Notes: generated by a model not told the origin, from the sequence alone. Positions 9,429 through 19,849 are shown, numbered from the stretch's first letter. The stretch: DNA of 64,000 nucleotides from Candidatus Pseudobacter hemicellulosilyticus (GCA_029202545.1 CP119311.1:6014001-6078000); one strand, 5' to 3'. Made by a program: numbers and translations.

Positions 9429-10425
9429 AGATCAGTTCAAGATTAATAGTGAAGGATCCGTTCTGTTCATTCATGGTCAGCCGGTGACGGCCATGGTACA
9501 GGAGTTGCAGCCGCCGCTGGACATTGTCGAGCCCAATGCCCCCATGACTGTCCTTTTCATGGCGGCCGGTCTTATTATGACAATAGAACAGCATCCTTTG
9601 CGCCTCCACCTGTACGGTAATGGTCAGTCCTTCGGCAGCGCTCAGGTCGCCATGCTTAAAGGCATTTTCCACAAAAGGGATCAGCAGCAGGGGCGGCACC
9701 AGTACCGCAGCAATATTGCCGGAGACCTGAAGCCGCACATCCACCGGCTGTTCAAAGCGCAGCTGCTGCAGCTGGATATACTGGCGGATATAGGACAACT
9801 CTTTTTCCAGGGGCACCCGCTCTTCCGCATCATACAGCATATACCGCAGCAGGTCCGAGAAACCGGCAATGGCCGTCAGGGCTTTCTCACTGCCCTGGTA
9901 TACCAGCGAATAGATATTGTTCAGGCTGTTGAACAGGAAATGCGGGTTGATCTGCGAGCGCAGGAAGGACAGCTCTGCCTGCCGGTGCTGCAGCGCAAGG
10001 GCTTGCTGCTGCCATTCCTTGTACGCGGTATATCTCACAAAAAAACAGACAATGCCAAACACAGAACAGAGCAGCACATACAGGACATGGTTGTTGAAAT
10101 AATACCGTAGCCGGACTGCTGTATTGCGCAATCCGCATTCCAGCCAGTATTGCAGCAGGAAAAGCAGCGGCACCGCCACCAGGATCAGCAAAACGGCCAG
10201 CAGGGTCCTGCGCGGATGCTGCTTGAGAAGGATCCGGTAAGGCAGCCAGGCCATCAGGAAACCCATCAGCGCACGCAGCAGCACCTCGCTCAGGGACTGC
10301 ACTGATGATGGCCATTGCAGTAAGTGGAATCGTCCGTTCACCAGGTAGGGCAGGTCCACCGCCACATGGATGAAAAAATAATAAGCAATAAAACAGCCCA
10401 GGAAAAGCGGCAACTTTTGCTTCAT
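9421..10425 (-). CDS. LytS/YehU-type sensor histidine kinase
   Basis: A 334-residue membrane kinase with about four hydrophobic segments in the first 135 residues and no large extracellular sensor. The His_kinase domain has the LytS-type phosphorylation motif QINPHFLFNSLNN (His162). An ATP-binding domain follows, with VENAFKHG and a GGIGLDNVQRRL box. It pairs with the LytTR regulator it overlaps. The intramembrane layout suggests it senses the envelope or a small ligand. Confidence 0.93.
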   Translation of the reverse strand: MKQKLPLFLGCFIAYYFFIHVAVDLPYLVNGRFHLLQWPSSVQSLSEVLLRALMGFLMAWLPYRILLKQHPRRTLLAVLLILVAVPLLFLLQYWLECGLRNTAVRLRYYFNNHVLYVLLCSVFGIVCFFVRYTAYKEWQQQALALQHRQAELSFLRSQINPHFLFNSLNNIYSLVYQGSEKALTAIAGFSDLLRYMLYDAEERVPLEKELSYIRQYIQLQQLRFEQPVDVRLQVSGNIAAVLVPPLLLIPFVENAFKHGDLSAAEGLTITVQVEAQRMLFYCHNKTGRHEKDSHGGIGLDNVQRRLQLLYHGRHRLTMNEQNGSFTINLELIYA

Positions 10426-10628
10426 CGACCAAATCTACACTTAAACTATCTGAATCAGCAAGCACTGCTGCTAACCGGTCCCCGGTTCTCTGCAAACAGG
10501 CCAATTCACTCTGCAAACACTGGCAGGCATCTCCGGCGGGTTGGCAGAGAAAGCCGGCCTGTTGGCGGATCGCTTTTCCACCCGCCATTCACGGCGGCTA
10601 ATTTGGCGGCCTACCAAACCAGTACCAT

Positions 10629-12356
10629 ATGCGCCTCTCCACCACCACCCGACGCAAACCCTTATTCCTGCTGATCCTTACCGCCCTGCTGCTATGCGCC
10701 GGACTTTGCTGGTACCTGGTCAGCCGCCAGGCCGACTACTACCGCAATCCCCTGGACATACCGCTGCGCCTTTCGGCCAATTTCGGGGAGCTGCGCGAAG
10801 ATCATTTTCATATGGGCCTGGACATCCGCACCCGGGGCCAGGAGAACCTGCCCGTAGTGGCGGCAGCCGGCGGTTATGTATCCCGCATCATCATTGAAGA
10901 AGAACGGTATGGCAACGCCCTGCTGATTGCCCATCCCAACCAGACCACCACCCTGTACGCCCACCTCAATGGCTTCTCCGATTCTTTGCAGGCATTTATC
11001 CGTTCCAGGCAGTACCGGCAGGAACAATGGGAACAGGATATCCGGCTGCCGCCAGACCGGTTCCCTGTCAGCAAAGGACAGTTCATTGGCTGGAGCGGCA
11101 ATACCGGCGGATCACAGGGGCCTCACCTGCATTTTGAACTGCTGGATACCAAAACCGGCAGGAACCTGGATCCCCTGCAAACAGGCCTGACCGGCTGGGA
11201 CTATACCGCCCCCGTGATCACCGGCCTGTACTGGTACAACCGCGGCGTCAGCACCTACCAGGAAGGTGGGCACTATATTCCCATCCGCAAAAAAGGAGAA
11301 GACACGTACCAGTCCGAAGCAGCTGTGGTCCTGGTCAATTCCCCGCTGATCAGCCTGGGCATCCGCGCGGGCGATAAACACCCGGAGGCGCAGCCCCTGC
11401 TGGGCATCAAGGGAGCGGAAGTGATGGTAGACGGCAAAACTATTCATCAGCATTCCCTGGAATCATTTTCGGCTATAGATTCCCGGTATATCAACGCCTG
11501 CATTGATTATAGCCGCCGGGCAGAGCGGGACCAGTTTGTCCAGCACCTTTCCACCCTGCCCGGTAACCGCATGCCCGGTTTTGAACCCAACGATGGCCTG
11601 ATAGACCTCTCCGATAAAAAGGAACACACCCTCAGCATCATTGTCCGGGATGCCGGCGGCAACAGCGCCCGCTTTGAAGGCAGGATCCGGTACACGGGAA
11701 AAGCTGTCCGGCGGGATAAACCCTCCGCTCCCCTGCTGGCGCCGGGCAAAGCCGTTACGCTGCGCCGACCTTTTGCCGAAGTGCGTTTCAGTAAGCTGGC
11801 CTTTTACGACAGTGTCCCTTTCCGCCTCACGGCTTCCCCTTCTTCCCATCCCCTGCAGGCTTCCCCGCGCATCCTGCTGCATGGCCCCGGCGTGCCCGTG
11901 CATGATAGTTTCCTGGTGCAGCTGCCTTCCACCCTGCCCGCCAGCCATCCCCTGCGTCATAAGATAGTGCTGCAACTGGAAAGCGGACGGCACCGCCTGC
12001 TGGTAAAACCCCAATGGCAGGGCAACAGGGCTACGGCCAGGCTGGACAGGCTGGGCACTGTACAATTATTACTGGATACCATGGCGCCCCGGATCGGCCA
12101 GCCGCAATGGAAACCCGTCAGCACTCCCAAAGGCCGGGAGCAGGTACTGTATATAGAATGCAAAGACAACCTGGGCCGGGTGGCCAGCCTGCGCGCCCTG
12201 CTGAACGGCCGCTGGCTGTTACTGGAAAGAAAGGACAACTGTTTTATGTACCGGCCTGACCGGTATGCTGCAAAAGGAAAAGGACAATTGCTGCTGACAG
12301 CTACCGATGTGGCCGGCAACAGCAGCAGCCTCCGCTGGGAATGGCGGAGGGAGTAA
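10629..12356 (+). CDS. M23 (LytM-type) zinc peptidase with long C-terminal region
   Basis: Membrane-anchored or exported M23 family protein, 575 residues. A hydrophobic N-terminal anchor (about 11-30) is followed directly by the peptidase domain (about 40-195). Zn-site residues are visible as HMGLD (His61, Asp65), YAHL (His112) and HLHFE (His166, His168). All key histidines are present, so it is probably an active endopeptidase that cuts peptidoglycan cross-links. The remaining 380 residues are unassigned, with beta-rich character, and may bind substrate or a partner. It is transcribed away from the LytS/LytTR pair with a 203-base gap. Confidence 0.88.
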   Translation: MRLSTTTRRKPLFLLILTALLLCAGLCWYLVSRQADYYRNPLDIPLRLSANFGELREDHFHMGLDIRTRGQENLPVVAAAGGYVSRIIIEEERYGNALLIAHPNQTTTLYAHLNGFSDSLQAFIRSRQYRQEQWEQDIRLPPDRFPVSKGQFIGWSGNTGGSQGPHLHFELLDTKTGRNLDPLQTGLTGWDYTAPVITGLYWYNRGVSTYQEGGHYIPIRKKGEDTYQSEAAVVLVNSPLISLGIRAGDKHPEAQPLLGIKGAEVMVDGKTIHQHSLESFSAIDSRYINACIDYSRRAERDQFVQHLSTLPGNRMPGFEPNDGLIDLSDKKEHTLSIIVRDAGGNSARFEGRIRYTGKAVRRDKPSAPLLAPGKAVTLRRPFAEVRFSKLAFYDSVPFRLTASPSSHPLQASPRILLHGPGVPVHDSFLVQLPSTLPASHPLRHKIVLQLESGRHRLLVKPQWQGNRATARLDRLGTVQLLLDTMAPRIGQPQWKPVSTPKGREQVLYIECKDNLGRVASLRALLNGRWLLLERKDNCFMYRPDRYAAKGKGQLLLTATDVAGNSSSLRWEWRRE

Positions 12357-12483
12357 ATCTATTGTGGCTGAAAGGTTACCATAACATTATATTCTGTTGG
12401 TAGTCAAATAACTGTTAAACTTATTATGATCGTTTGAGATTTTTGGTATAGTTTGCAAACGCGCGATCTAAAAGTTATACTAT

Positions 12484-13065
12484 TTGTCAACAGGACTGCC
12501 ATATAAGGAGAACCCACTGCTATACCAACTGATCAAGGGCGATCCTGACTCATTTACAGCCATTTACCGGGCGTACGCAGAGGACCTTATCACCTGGACC
12601 TACAATATTCTCCGGGACAGGGATACCTGCCGGGATATTGTCCATGATATCTTCCTGTCCCTCTGGTTAAAAAGGGATACCCTGGTCATCACTACTTCGC
12701 TTGAAGCCTATTTATATACAGCCGCCCGTTACCAGGTATTCCAGGTGATCCGCAAAGGGAAAGCGCGGGAATCCGTTTTTCTCAAGATTGAACAAAGGAT
12801 CTGGGGCGAACCAGTAGCGGAAAGCCTTGTTTACCAGAAAGAACTCCAGGAACGATTGGTAGCCGCCGTGAATGAGCTGCCGGACAAAGCCCGCGATGTA
12901 TACCGCATGAGCCGCGAGCAACACCTTAGCCACAAAGAAATTGCTGAGCATCTTTCCATTTCTGTCAAGACCGTTGAGAACCACCTTACGGCCGCCCTGA
13001 AAAAGATCCGGGCCAGTATGGGTGATCTCCTTCCCCTTATCTTTGCTTTTTTAAACAATTTTTAA
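12484..13065 (+). CDS. ECF RNA polymerase sigma factor (locus A)
   Basis: A 193-residue sigma-70 family ECF factor. Region 2 (about 22-90) includes DTCRDIVHDIFLSLW. Region 4 (about 120-180) includes MSREQHLSHKEIAEHLSIS and a helix-turn-helix continuing to VENHLTAALKKIR. The start is TTG: an in-frame TAA lies only 15 bases upstream and no ATG is available. It is followed by a FecR-type anti-sigma and susCD, the standard cell-surface signalling set of Bacteroidota. The 127-base upstream gap contains the palindrome GTTTGCAAAC at 12451-12460. Confidence 0.92.
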   Translation: MSTGLPYKENPLLYQLIKGDPDSFTAIYRAYAEDLITWTYNILRDRDTCRDIVHDIFLSLWLKRDTLVITTSLEAYLYTAARYQVFQVIRKGKARESVFLKIEQRIWGEPVAESLVYQKELQERLVAAVNELPDKARDVYRMSREQHLSHKEIAEHLSISVKTVENHLTAALKKIRASMGDLLPLIFAFLNNF

Positions 13066-13133
13066 CTTTTTTTAGGGATCGACTGGGGGATGCGTTCTGG
13101 TCGTGCAACAATTAGATAAATAACCTACCCGAT

Positions 13134-14324
13134 TTGGAGAAGAAGGAACTTTTTGAACTCATAGACCGATACCTCAAAGGTGAAACAAGCGAGCTGGAAA
13201 ACCAGTGGCTGAAGAATTACAGCAATAGCTTTCAGGAAACCGATGCCTGGGATGAAACCCGGGAAGGCAGTAAGCAGGCGTTGCTGGAAGAGATCCTATC
13301 GGAACTGCGGACATCCATTGTTCTTCCATTTTCCGCACCGGTACCGGTCAGAAAAATGAAACCCCTGCGCTGGGCGGCAGCGGCGGCCGTCCTGCTGCTG
13401 GCAGGCGCCTCCACTTATGTATGGCTAAGGTCCGGGCATAAGGATCCTGACGTCGCCAGCCAAAGCGTACAGCAGATCCCGGACATTGCTCCCGGCAAAG
13501 AAGGCGCTATCCTGGTCCTGGCTGACGGTACTGAAGTAGTGCTGGACAGCCTGGGTAACGGCGTTATAGCCAGCCAGAACGGGGCGGATGCCCTGATCCG
13601 CAACGGTGAGCTGGTGTACAATACTACCGGCGCCGCCTCAGGCGAAGTACAGTACAACACCATGCGCACACCCGTAGGCCGCCAGTTCACCCTGATACTG
13701 CCAGATGGTACACGTGTATGGCTGAATGCGGCCAGCTCTATCCGTTACCCTACCGCCTTCACTGGTACTGAACGCAAGGTGGAAGTAAGCGGTGAAGTAT
13801 ATTTTGAAACAGCAAAGAACAGCAGCATACCACTCAGGATAAATGTAGTTGACCTGGCGGAACTGGAAGTCCTGGGCACCAATTTTAACGTCAATGCCTA
13901 CCAGAACGAGGAAAGCATTGAAACTACACTGCTGGAAGGCAGCCTGCGCGTGTCTCCCATTGACCGGACTGCCGCAGCCGCGGTAAGCCCCCTCCCACCC
14001 TTATTGCTGAAAGCAGGTCAGCAGGCGCAGCTGCGCAACGGTTCATCCAAAGAACCCTTTAAAGTGATCAATGATCCGGATATAGAAAAAATAATGGCCT
14101 GGAAGAATGGCTTGTTCAATTTTGAAGACGCCACACTGGAAGAGGTTCTGCGGGAGCTGGAAAGATGGTACGATATTGAAGTTGTTTACGAGAGTGAAGT
14201 TCCGGATATTGCCCTGATGGGCAAGATCACCAGAGGAGTAACGCTCCAGGGATTATTGACAGCATTGAAGAAAATGGGGCTGCAATACAGGCTGGAAGGC
14301 AGAAAACTGATCGTGCTTTCATAA
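13134..14324 (+). CDS. FecR-family anti-sigma factor (locus A)
   Basis: Inner-membrane anti-sigma regulator of 396 residues. A cytoplasmic sigma-binding part (about 1-75) is followed by one membrane helix (about 79-98). The periplasmic part has the FecR domain (about 175-275, with TRVWLNAASSIRYPTAF) and a C-terminal DUF4974/STN-like domain (about 325-396). It starts with TTG 68 bases after the sigma gene. It is expected to hold the ECF factor until the STN domain of the adjacent SusC reports ligand. Confidence 0.93.
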   Translation: MEKKELFELIDRYLKGETSELENQWLKNYSNSFQETDAWDETREGSKQALLEEILSELRTSIVLPFSAPVPVRKMKPLRWAAAAAVLLLAGASTYVWLRSGHKDPDVASQSVQQIPDIAPGKEGAILVLADGTEVVLDSLGNGVIASQNGADALIRNGELVYNTTGAASGEVQYNTMRTPVGRQFTLILPDGTRVWLNAASSIRYPTAFTGTERKVEVSGEVYFETAKNSSIPLRINVVDLAELEVLGTNFNVNAYQNEESIETTLLEGSLRVSPIDRTAAAAVSPLPPLLLKAGQQAQLRNGSSKEPFKVINDPDIEKIMAWKNGLFNFEDATLEEVLRELERWYDIEVVYESEVPDIALMGKITRGVTLQGLLTALKKMGLQYRLEGRKLIVLS

Positions 14325-14432
14325 CAGCGCCCCACCTACACACACCCTATCATATGGAACACAAGCTTTCAACACTGCGCTGAGCGCGCAGTCAGGACAG
14401 CTTTATATACATCTTTGCCCCATAATAACAAA

Positions 14433-14457
14433 CCGGAAGTGTTGAGACCACTTCCGG
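14433..14457 (+). promoter_or_regulatory. hairpin in the susC leader of locus A
   Basis: Perfect 9-bp inverted repeat, CCGGAAGTG/CACTTCCGG, with a 7-base loop, between fecR and susC. CATCTTTG (14410-14417, one base off the -7 consensus) precedes it. Two smaller hairpins lie further on, over the first codons of susC (14538-14551 and 14550-14571). No U-tract follows, so it looks like a leader or attenuator structure rather than a terminator. Confidence 0.5.
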
Positions 14458-14518
14458 CGATGTTGGGTCGATTAAATGACGCTTTAACCATTTTTTTCAA
14501 CCAAACTTACCCAAAGGT

Positions 14519-17500
14519 ATGTCAAAATTTGCTTATGGGTCCTTTCGGACCGGGCTTGCCTTCAGGCCCGGATGGAAAAGGGCCTTTACCAAAACCCTAA
14601 TAGTCATGAAGCTGACTATTCTATTGCTCACAGCTGCTCTCTTTACGTCACATGCTTCCGGCCTGGCGCAAAACGTCACTATTTCCGGAAAGGACCTGAC
14701 ATTCAAACGCATTTTTACTGCTATTGAAAAGCAGACCGGTTATGTGTTCTTTGGCAACAGGGAACTCTTCTCCAGTAAAAAAACTGTTTCTCTTTCTGTA
14801 TACAATATCGAGCTCAGGGCACTGCTGGATATGATCCTGAAAGACCAGCCCTATGAGTATGCCATAGAGGACAGAACAGTCTTTATCTCAAAAAAGGCTG
14901 TCAAATATGCGCCCCTGGTTTTTGCTAACCTGCTGGAAGAACCGGAGGACGCATTCATCGATGTAAAAGGCCGGGTGGTCAGCGATAAAGGCGAGCCTGT
15001 AGCGGCCGCCACCATCCTGATCAAAGGAACTACTACCGGCACCAACACAGATGAGGACGGTAGCTTTTCCCTGAAAGGAGTGGATCAGAACGCCACCCTG
15101 GTGATCAGCGGTGTCAATATTGAAACCTTTGAAGTGGCTGTCCGGAACCGGCGCGACCTGGGTACACTGGAAGCCAAGCTGAAAGTGACCGAGGAAGAGA
15201 ACGTAGTAGTGGTAGGTTATGGCCGCCAGAAAAAGATCAGCCTGGTAGGCGCACAGGCCACCGTTAACATTGAAGAGGTAAAATTACCCGTAGCCAACCT
15301 CAGCGCTTCCCTCGCCGGCCGTATTGCCGGTCTCGTAGGCGTACAGCGTACCGGCCTGCCGGGCAGTAACGCTGCCGATATCTGGATCCGCGGTATCTCC
15401 ACCTTCAGCGGTTCCGGCAACAGCGCCACCCCCCTCATCATTGTGGACGGTGTTCAGGGCCGGGATATCAATGCCTTCGATCCCGAAGACATTCAGTCTT
15501 TCACTATCCTGAAAGACGCCTCTGCCACAGCTGTGTATGGCGCCCAGGGCGCCAATGGCGTTATCCTGATCACCACCAAAAAAGGTAAAACAGGAAAGCC
15601 TGTCCTCATGTTCAACTATAACCAGGGTGTGGTTGCTTTTACAGAAACGCCCAAGCTGACCAATGGTGAGCAATACATGCGCCTGCGTAATGAGGCACAG
15701 AACGCTACCGCCGGTTATGCTGCCGAATATTCTGAAAAGGTTATCGCCGCCACCGTGGCAGGCACCGAGCCCTATGTATATCCCAATGTGGACTGGATGG
15801 ACGCGCTCTTCAAAAGCACTGCAGAGAACAGGCGCTTCAACTTCAGCGCCAGGGGCGGTTCTACCAATACCAGCTACTACACCTCGCTGGCCTATTATGA
15901 TGAAACCAGTCTGCTGAGAACAGATAACCTGGCTGCTTATAAGGCTGATACCCGTTTCAGAAGGTACAATTTCACTTCCAACGTAGACATGGACTGGACC
16001 AAAACCACCAGGTTCTCGCTGGGTCTCCAGGGCTATATCACCAATACAGACTATCCGGGCACCAATCCCCAGGATGCGTTTGACCGGGTGATGCAGACCA
16101 ACCCCATCCTGTACCCCATCATGTACCCCGGCAACCTGGTACCGGCAGTCAATGCTTCTGCCGATGCACAGCCCAACCCCTATGCATTGATCACACAGAC
16201 AGGCTACCAGAATATCTTCGCCAGCCAGCTGTACACCAATGCCCAGATCTCACAAAAACTGGACTTTATTGTGAAAGGCCTGACCTTCCACAGCATGTTC
16301 TCCTTTGATACCTGGAACTCCCATACCATCAACAGGACAAGGTCCAGGAGCACCTATATGGTGGATAAGGTAAATCCGTACCTGGCCGACAGTACCCTTA
16401 ACCTCACCGTTATGTCCAATGGTACTGATAACCTGAGCTACAGCCGCAGCAACAGCGGTAATCGCCAGATCTATACAGAGTCCGGTCTGAATTATACCAA
16501 TTCTTTCGGTGATCATAACGTTACAGGTATGCTCCTGTACAAACAAACCAGCCGTATCGGCGCCTTTGCTGATAACCTGATATCCTCGCTGCCCTACAGG
16601 AACCAGGGTATTGTTGGCCGTGCTACCTATAGCTACGACAACAGGTATTTTGTTGAATTCAACGGCTCCTATGACGGTGCTGAAAACTTTGCGCCCAGCA
16701 AAAAATTCGGCTTCTTCCCTTCACTGGGTGTAGGCTGGGTGCTGAGCAATGAAAAATTCTGGGAACCGGTGAAGGATGTGTTCTCCTTCTTCAAGCTCCG
16801 CTACTCCAATGGTGTGGTAGGTGACGGCGCAGGCGGCAACAGACGCTTTGGTTTCATGACCCTGGTTACCACCGGCGCTACCGGCTACCAGTTCTATACC
16901 GGCAGCAACACCTACAAAGCCGGTGTGGCTATCTCCGATTACGGCGTTCCTATCACCTGGGCTGAATCCCACAAACAGAACTTAGGCTGGGAATTCAGGA
17001 TCCTGGACGATTACCTGTCCGTAACCCTGGATTATTTTAAAGAACACAGAACAGGCGTATTTCTGCAAAGGGGAAGCCTGCCGCTGTACATTGGTCTGCA
17101 AACACAACCCTGGGGTAACCTCGGCGTCATTGACAACAGAGGCTTTGAAGGAACAGTGGAATTAGCACCGCTGAAATGGGGCAACACTTCCTGGACATTC
17201 CGTGGCACCTTCTCCTATAACAAGGATAAAGTGATTGAGAACGATTACCCCATCCAGCTGTATCCCTACCTGGAAAGAAGAGGCCGCAATTACCTGGGCA
17301 CTTATGGCTATGTAGCAGAAGGCCTGTTCCAAACCCAGTCAGAAATTGAGACCCATGCTGATCAGACCGGCCTCGGTTCACCCAGGGTAGGTGATATCAA
17401 ATACAAAGACCTCAACGGCGATGGTGTGATCAATACCTATGACCAGACCAAGATCGGTAATGGCGATGTGCCCAACTGGACCTATGGCGCCGGCTTCAAC

Positions 17501-17971
17501 GTTACCTGGAAGAACTGGTATTTTGGCGCATTCTTTCAGGGTATTTCCGGAGCCGACAGGCAGCTGAGCGGTGATGGTATCATTCCTTTCAACAACAGTA
17601 CCGGTGCTGAACGCAGCAACCTGTTTGCCATTGCTGAAGACCGCTGGACTGAAGAAAACCCCAAAGAGAATCCTTTCTATCCCCGCCTGGCCTACGGTAA
17701 CGCCGGCAACAAGAACAATGCACAGACCAGCACCTGGTGGCAGAAGGATATTGATTTCATCCGTTTGAAAACGCTCGACTTTGGTTATTACATTCCCACC
17801 AAAGGTTTTGTAAAGACCATCGGCGTCAAGAACGCACGTATCTACTTCCAGGGTGTTAACCTGCTCTACTGGAGCCCTTTCAAACTCTGGGATCCTGAGC
17901 TGAACACCTCCAATGGCACCAGTTACCCCAACACCAAAACCTTCTCCTTCGGTATTCAAGCCAATCTGTAA
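14519..17971 (+). CDS. SusC/RagA TonB-dependent transporter with STN domain (locus A)
   Basis: Outer-membrane importer of 1150 residues. Order: N-terminal extension and signal peptide (MKLTILLLTAALFTSHASG at about 30-48), STN signalling domain (about 60-120), carboxypeptidase-D-like domain (about 150-225), plug with VVVVGYGRQKK and the SusC-type NGVILITTKKG (about 330-365), then a 22-strand type barrel to the end. The upstream ATG at 14519 gives a basic N-terminal extension of the kind I associate with SusC in this family. The ATG at 14606 is the alternative and begins exactly at the signal peptide. The STN domain fits regulation through the adjacent FecR/ECF pair. The substrate is unknown. 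Confidence 0.95.
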   Translation: MSKFAYGSFRTGLAFRPGWKRAFTKTLIVMKLTILLLTAALFTSHASGLAQNVTISGKDLTFKRIFTAIEKQTGYVFFGNRELFSSKKTVSLSVYNIELRALLDMILKDQPYEYAIEDRTVFISKKAVKYAPLVFANLLEEPEDAFIDVKGRVVSDKGEPVAAATILIKGTTTGTNTDEDGSFSLKGVDQNATLVISGVNIETFEVAVRNRRDLGTLEAKLKVTEEENVVVVGYGRQKKISLVGAQATVNIEEVKLPVANLSASLAGRIAGLVGVQRTGLPGSNAADIWIRGISTFSGSGNSATPLIIVDGVQGRDINAFDPEDIQSFTILKDASATAVYGAQGANGVILITTKKGKTGKPVLMFNYNQGVVAFTETPKLTNGEQYMRLRNEAQNATAGYAAEYSEKVIAATVAGTEPYVYPNVDWMDALFKSTAENRRFNFSARGGSTNTSYYTSLAYYDETSLLRTDNLAAYKADTRFRRYNFTSNVDMDWTKTTRFSLGLQGYITNTDYPGTNPQDAFDRVMQTNPILYPIMYPGNLVPAVNASADAQPNPYALITQTGYQNIFASQLYTNAQISQKLDFIVKGLTFHSMFSFDTWNSHTINRTRSRSTYMVDKVNPYLADSTLNLTVMSNGTDNLSYSRSNSGNRQIYTESGLNYTNSFGDHNVTGMLLYKQTSRIGAFADNLISSLPYRNQGIVGRATYSYDNRYFVEFNGSYDGAENFAPSKKFGFFPSLGVGWVLSNEKFWEPVKDVFSFFKLRYSNGVVGDGAGGNRRFGFMTLVTTGATGYQFYTGSNTYKAGVAISDYGVPITWAESHKQNLGWEFRILDDYLSVTLDYFKEHRTGVFLQRGSLPLYIGLQTQPWGNLGVIDNRGFEGTVELAPLKWGNTSWTFRGTFSYNKDKVIENDYPIQLYPYLERRGRNYLGTYGYVAEGLFQTQSEIETHADQTGLGSPRVGDIKYKDLNGDGVINTYDQTKIGNGDVPNWTYGAGFNVTWKNWYFGAFFQGISGADRQLSGDGIIPFNNSTGAERSNLFAIAEDRWTEENPKENPFYPRLAYGNAGNKNNAQTSTWWQKDIDFIRLKTLDFGYYIPTKGFVKTIGVKNARIYFQGVNLLYWSPFKLWDPELNTSNGTSYPNTKTFSFGIQANL

Positions 17972-17989
17972 TTGACAAATCAAAGAATC

Positions 17990-19820
17990 ATGAACATAAA
18001 GAAATTATCGTTAGCGCTGCTGATCGCCACCGGATCTTTAGCTGGCTGCGGAAAATTCCTGGACCAGATACCTGACAATACCCTCACCGTTGAAGATATC
18101 TTCAAATCCAAGGCTTACGTAGATCAGTACCTCTACCAGGTATACGCCAACATGCCCAATGAAATGGGACAGCGCTTTGTAGGCACCAACTACTCCGGCC
18201 CCTGGATCGCCGCTGCCGATGAAGCGATGTACAACTGGGATTTCAACTATTCCAATAACCTGAACGCCAGTACCTGGAACACCACAGATGGCACCGTTTC
18301 CACTTACTGGACCAACTATTACAAATCCATCCGTAACGCTTCCGATTTCATTGCCAATATTGACGGCGCCACCAGCGAGGTGACAGCCCTGATGAAAACA
18401 AGGTATAAAGGGGAAGCCCGCGCATTAAGGGCCATGTATTACTTCTGGCTGGTCCGGATGTATGGTCCCGTTCCCCTTATTCCCAACGTGATAGCACCGG
18501 ATGCTTCCATGGATGATATCATCAAGGCCAGAACGCCCATGGATGAATGCATCAGCTATATTGTAACCCAGCTGGACTCCGCTTATAATGAGCTGGACGT
18601 TACCCCCGCTGAATAATGAATATGGACGCATCACCAAAGGGATCACAAAGGCTTTCAAGGAAAAAGCCCTGCTGCTGGCGGCCAGCCCGCTCTTCAATGG
18701 CAACACTGACCTGAGCTCCTTAAAGAACGGAGACGGCACACAGCTGGTGAACCAATCCTTTGACGCCAATAAATGGAAACTGGCAGCTGATGCCGCCAAA
18801 GCCTTTATTGATGAGTTTGTGCCCACCACGTACAAACTGTACATAGATCCCACCGTTACCACTGATACCTTTAAATTAGGTTACCTGTCCTGCAGGAACG
18901 TTATGATCAAGGTATGGAACGAAGAATGGATCTTTGGCCGGACGCTCAGTTCCAGCAACGGCAGCGACAACTCCCAGTATGATAAAAGGCCCAAACACGT
19001 AGGTTTTACTACTGATGTACAGGGCGGCGGCGCACTGGGCGCTACCCAGACCATTGTGGACGCCTATTTCATGAAGAACGGTCTGCCTATTACCGACCCC
19101 GCCTCCGGTTATGTTTCCACTGCCGGTTACACCAGCTATCAGGCGCCTTTCGACGTACAGGCCCGTAGCACCTACAACCAGTGGATCAACCGGGAGCCCC
19201 GCTTCTATGTTGGCATCACCTATAACAACAGCTATTGGCTCTACCAGACCACCAATACCAGCCAGGTGATCACCAAGATGGAATTTTCCGGCAACTCAGG
19301 CCGTACGCAAAGCACCTCAGACGTTTCTCCCACAGGTTATATTGTAAGAAAAGGAGAGAACACTGCCAATGCCGGCCTGACCGCAGGCGTACAGATCCGC
19401 CTGGCAGACATCTACCTGGACTATGCAGAAGCCCTGAATGAATACGATCCGGGCAACAGCGATATCCTGAAATACGTGAACCTGATCCGCCAGCGTGCCG
19501 GTATTGCACAATATGGCGATCTGGAAGGTCAGATCCCCCTGTCCAATACCCAATCTGCCGTACGGGATGCCATCCGGCGCGAACGCCAGATTGAGCTGGC
19601 TTTTGAGAACCACCGGTATTTTGACTGCCACCGCTGGAAAACTGCCATGACCACCGATAACGCACCGGTATATGGTATGAACATGTACGCCAATGGGGAC
19701 GCCTTCTACGTCCGTACCCTGATCAAGGCACGCATCTTCCAGCAAAGGGATTATTTCTGGCCTATCCCCAACGATGAAGTGCTGAAGAATGAGTTAATGG
19801 TCCAAAACCCAGGTTGGTAA
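17990..19820 (+). pseudogene. SusD/RagB outer-membrane lipoprotein, interrupted by a frameshift (locus A)
   Basis: Two overlapping reading frames together make one SusD. The first (17990-18616) has the lipoprotein signal with Cys in SLAGCGKF and the SusD N-terminal half. It ends with TAA at 18614-18616. The second frame (open from about 18588 to 19820) continues at NNEYGRITKG and holds the rest, ending in the usual QNPGW. Joining them needs a +1 shift. Removing one C from the CCCCC run at 18603-18607 restores GTT ACC CCG CTG AAT AAT (VTPLNN). So this is either a real null mutation or a sequencing indel. SusD normally binds glycan at the cell surface and caps SusC; a true loss would cripple locus A. 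Confidence 0.9.
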
Positions 19821-19849
19821 CACATTGGTTTAATCGGAAAAAATTTTTT

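Noticed and set aside
18595..18616. Programmed +1 frameshift in susD
   Set aside because: A slippery CCC codon is present, but SusD genes are not known to use frameshifting and no stimulatory stem is evident. An indel in a C5 run is simpler. Kept only as a test in the findings.
18588..18620. Separate start for the second half of susD
   Set aside because: The ATG at 18588 lies inside the upstream half and its first residues are out-of-frame susD. A half SusD without signal peptide is unlikely to be a real gene, so I treat both halves as one broken gene.
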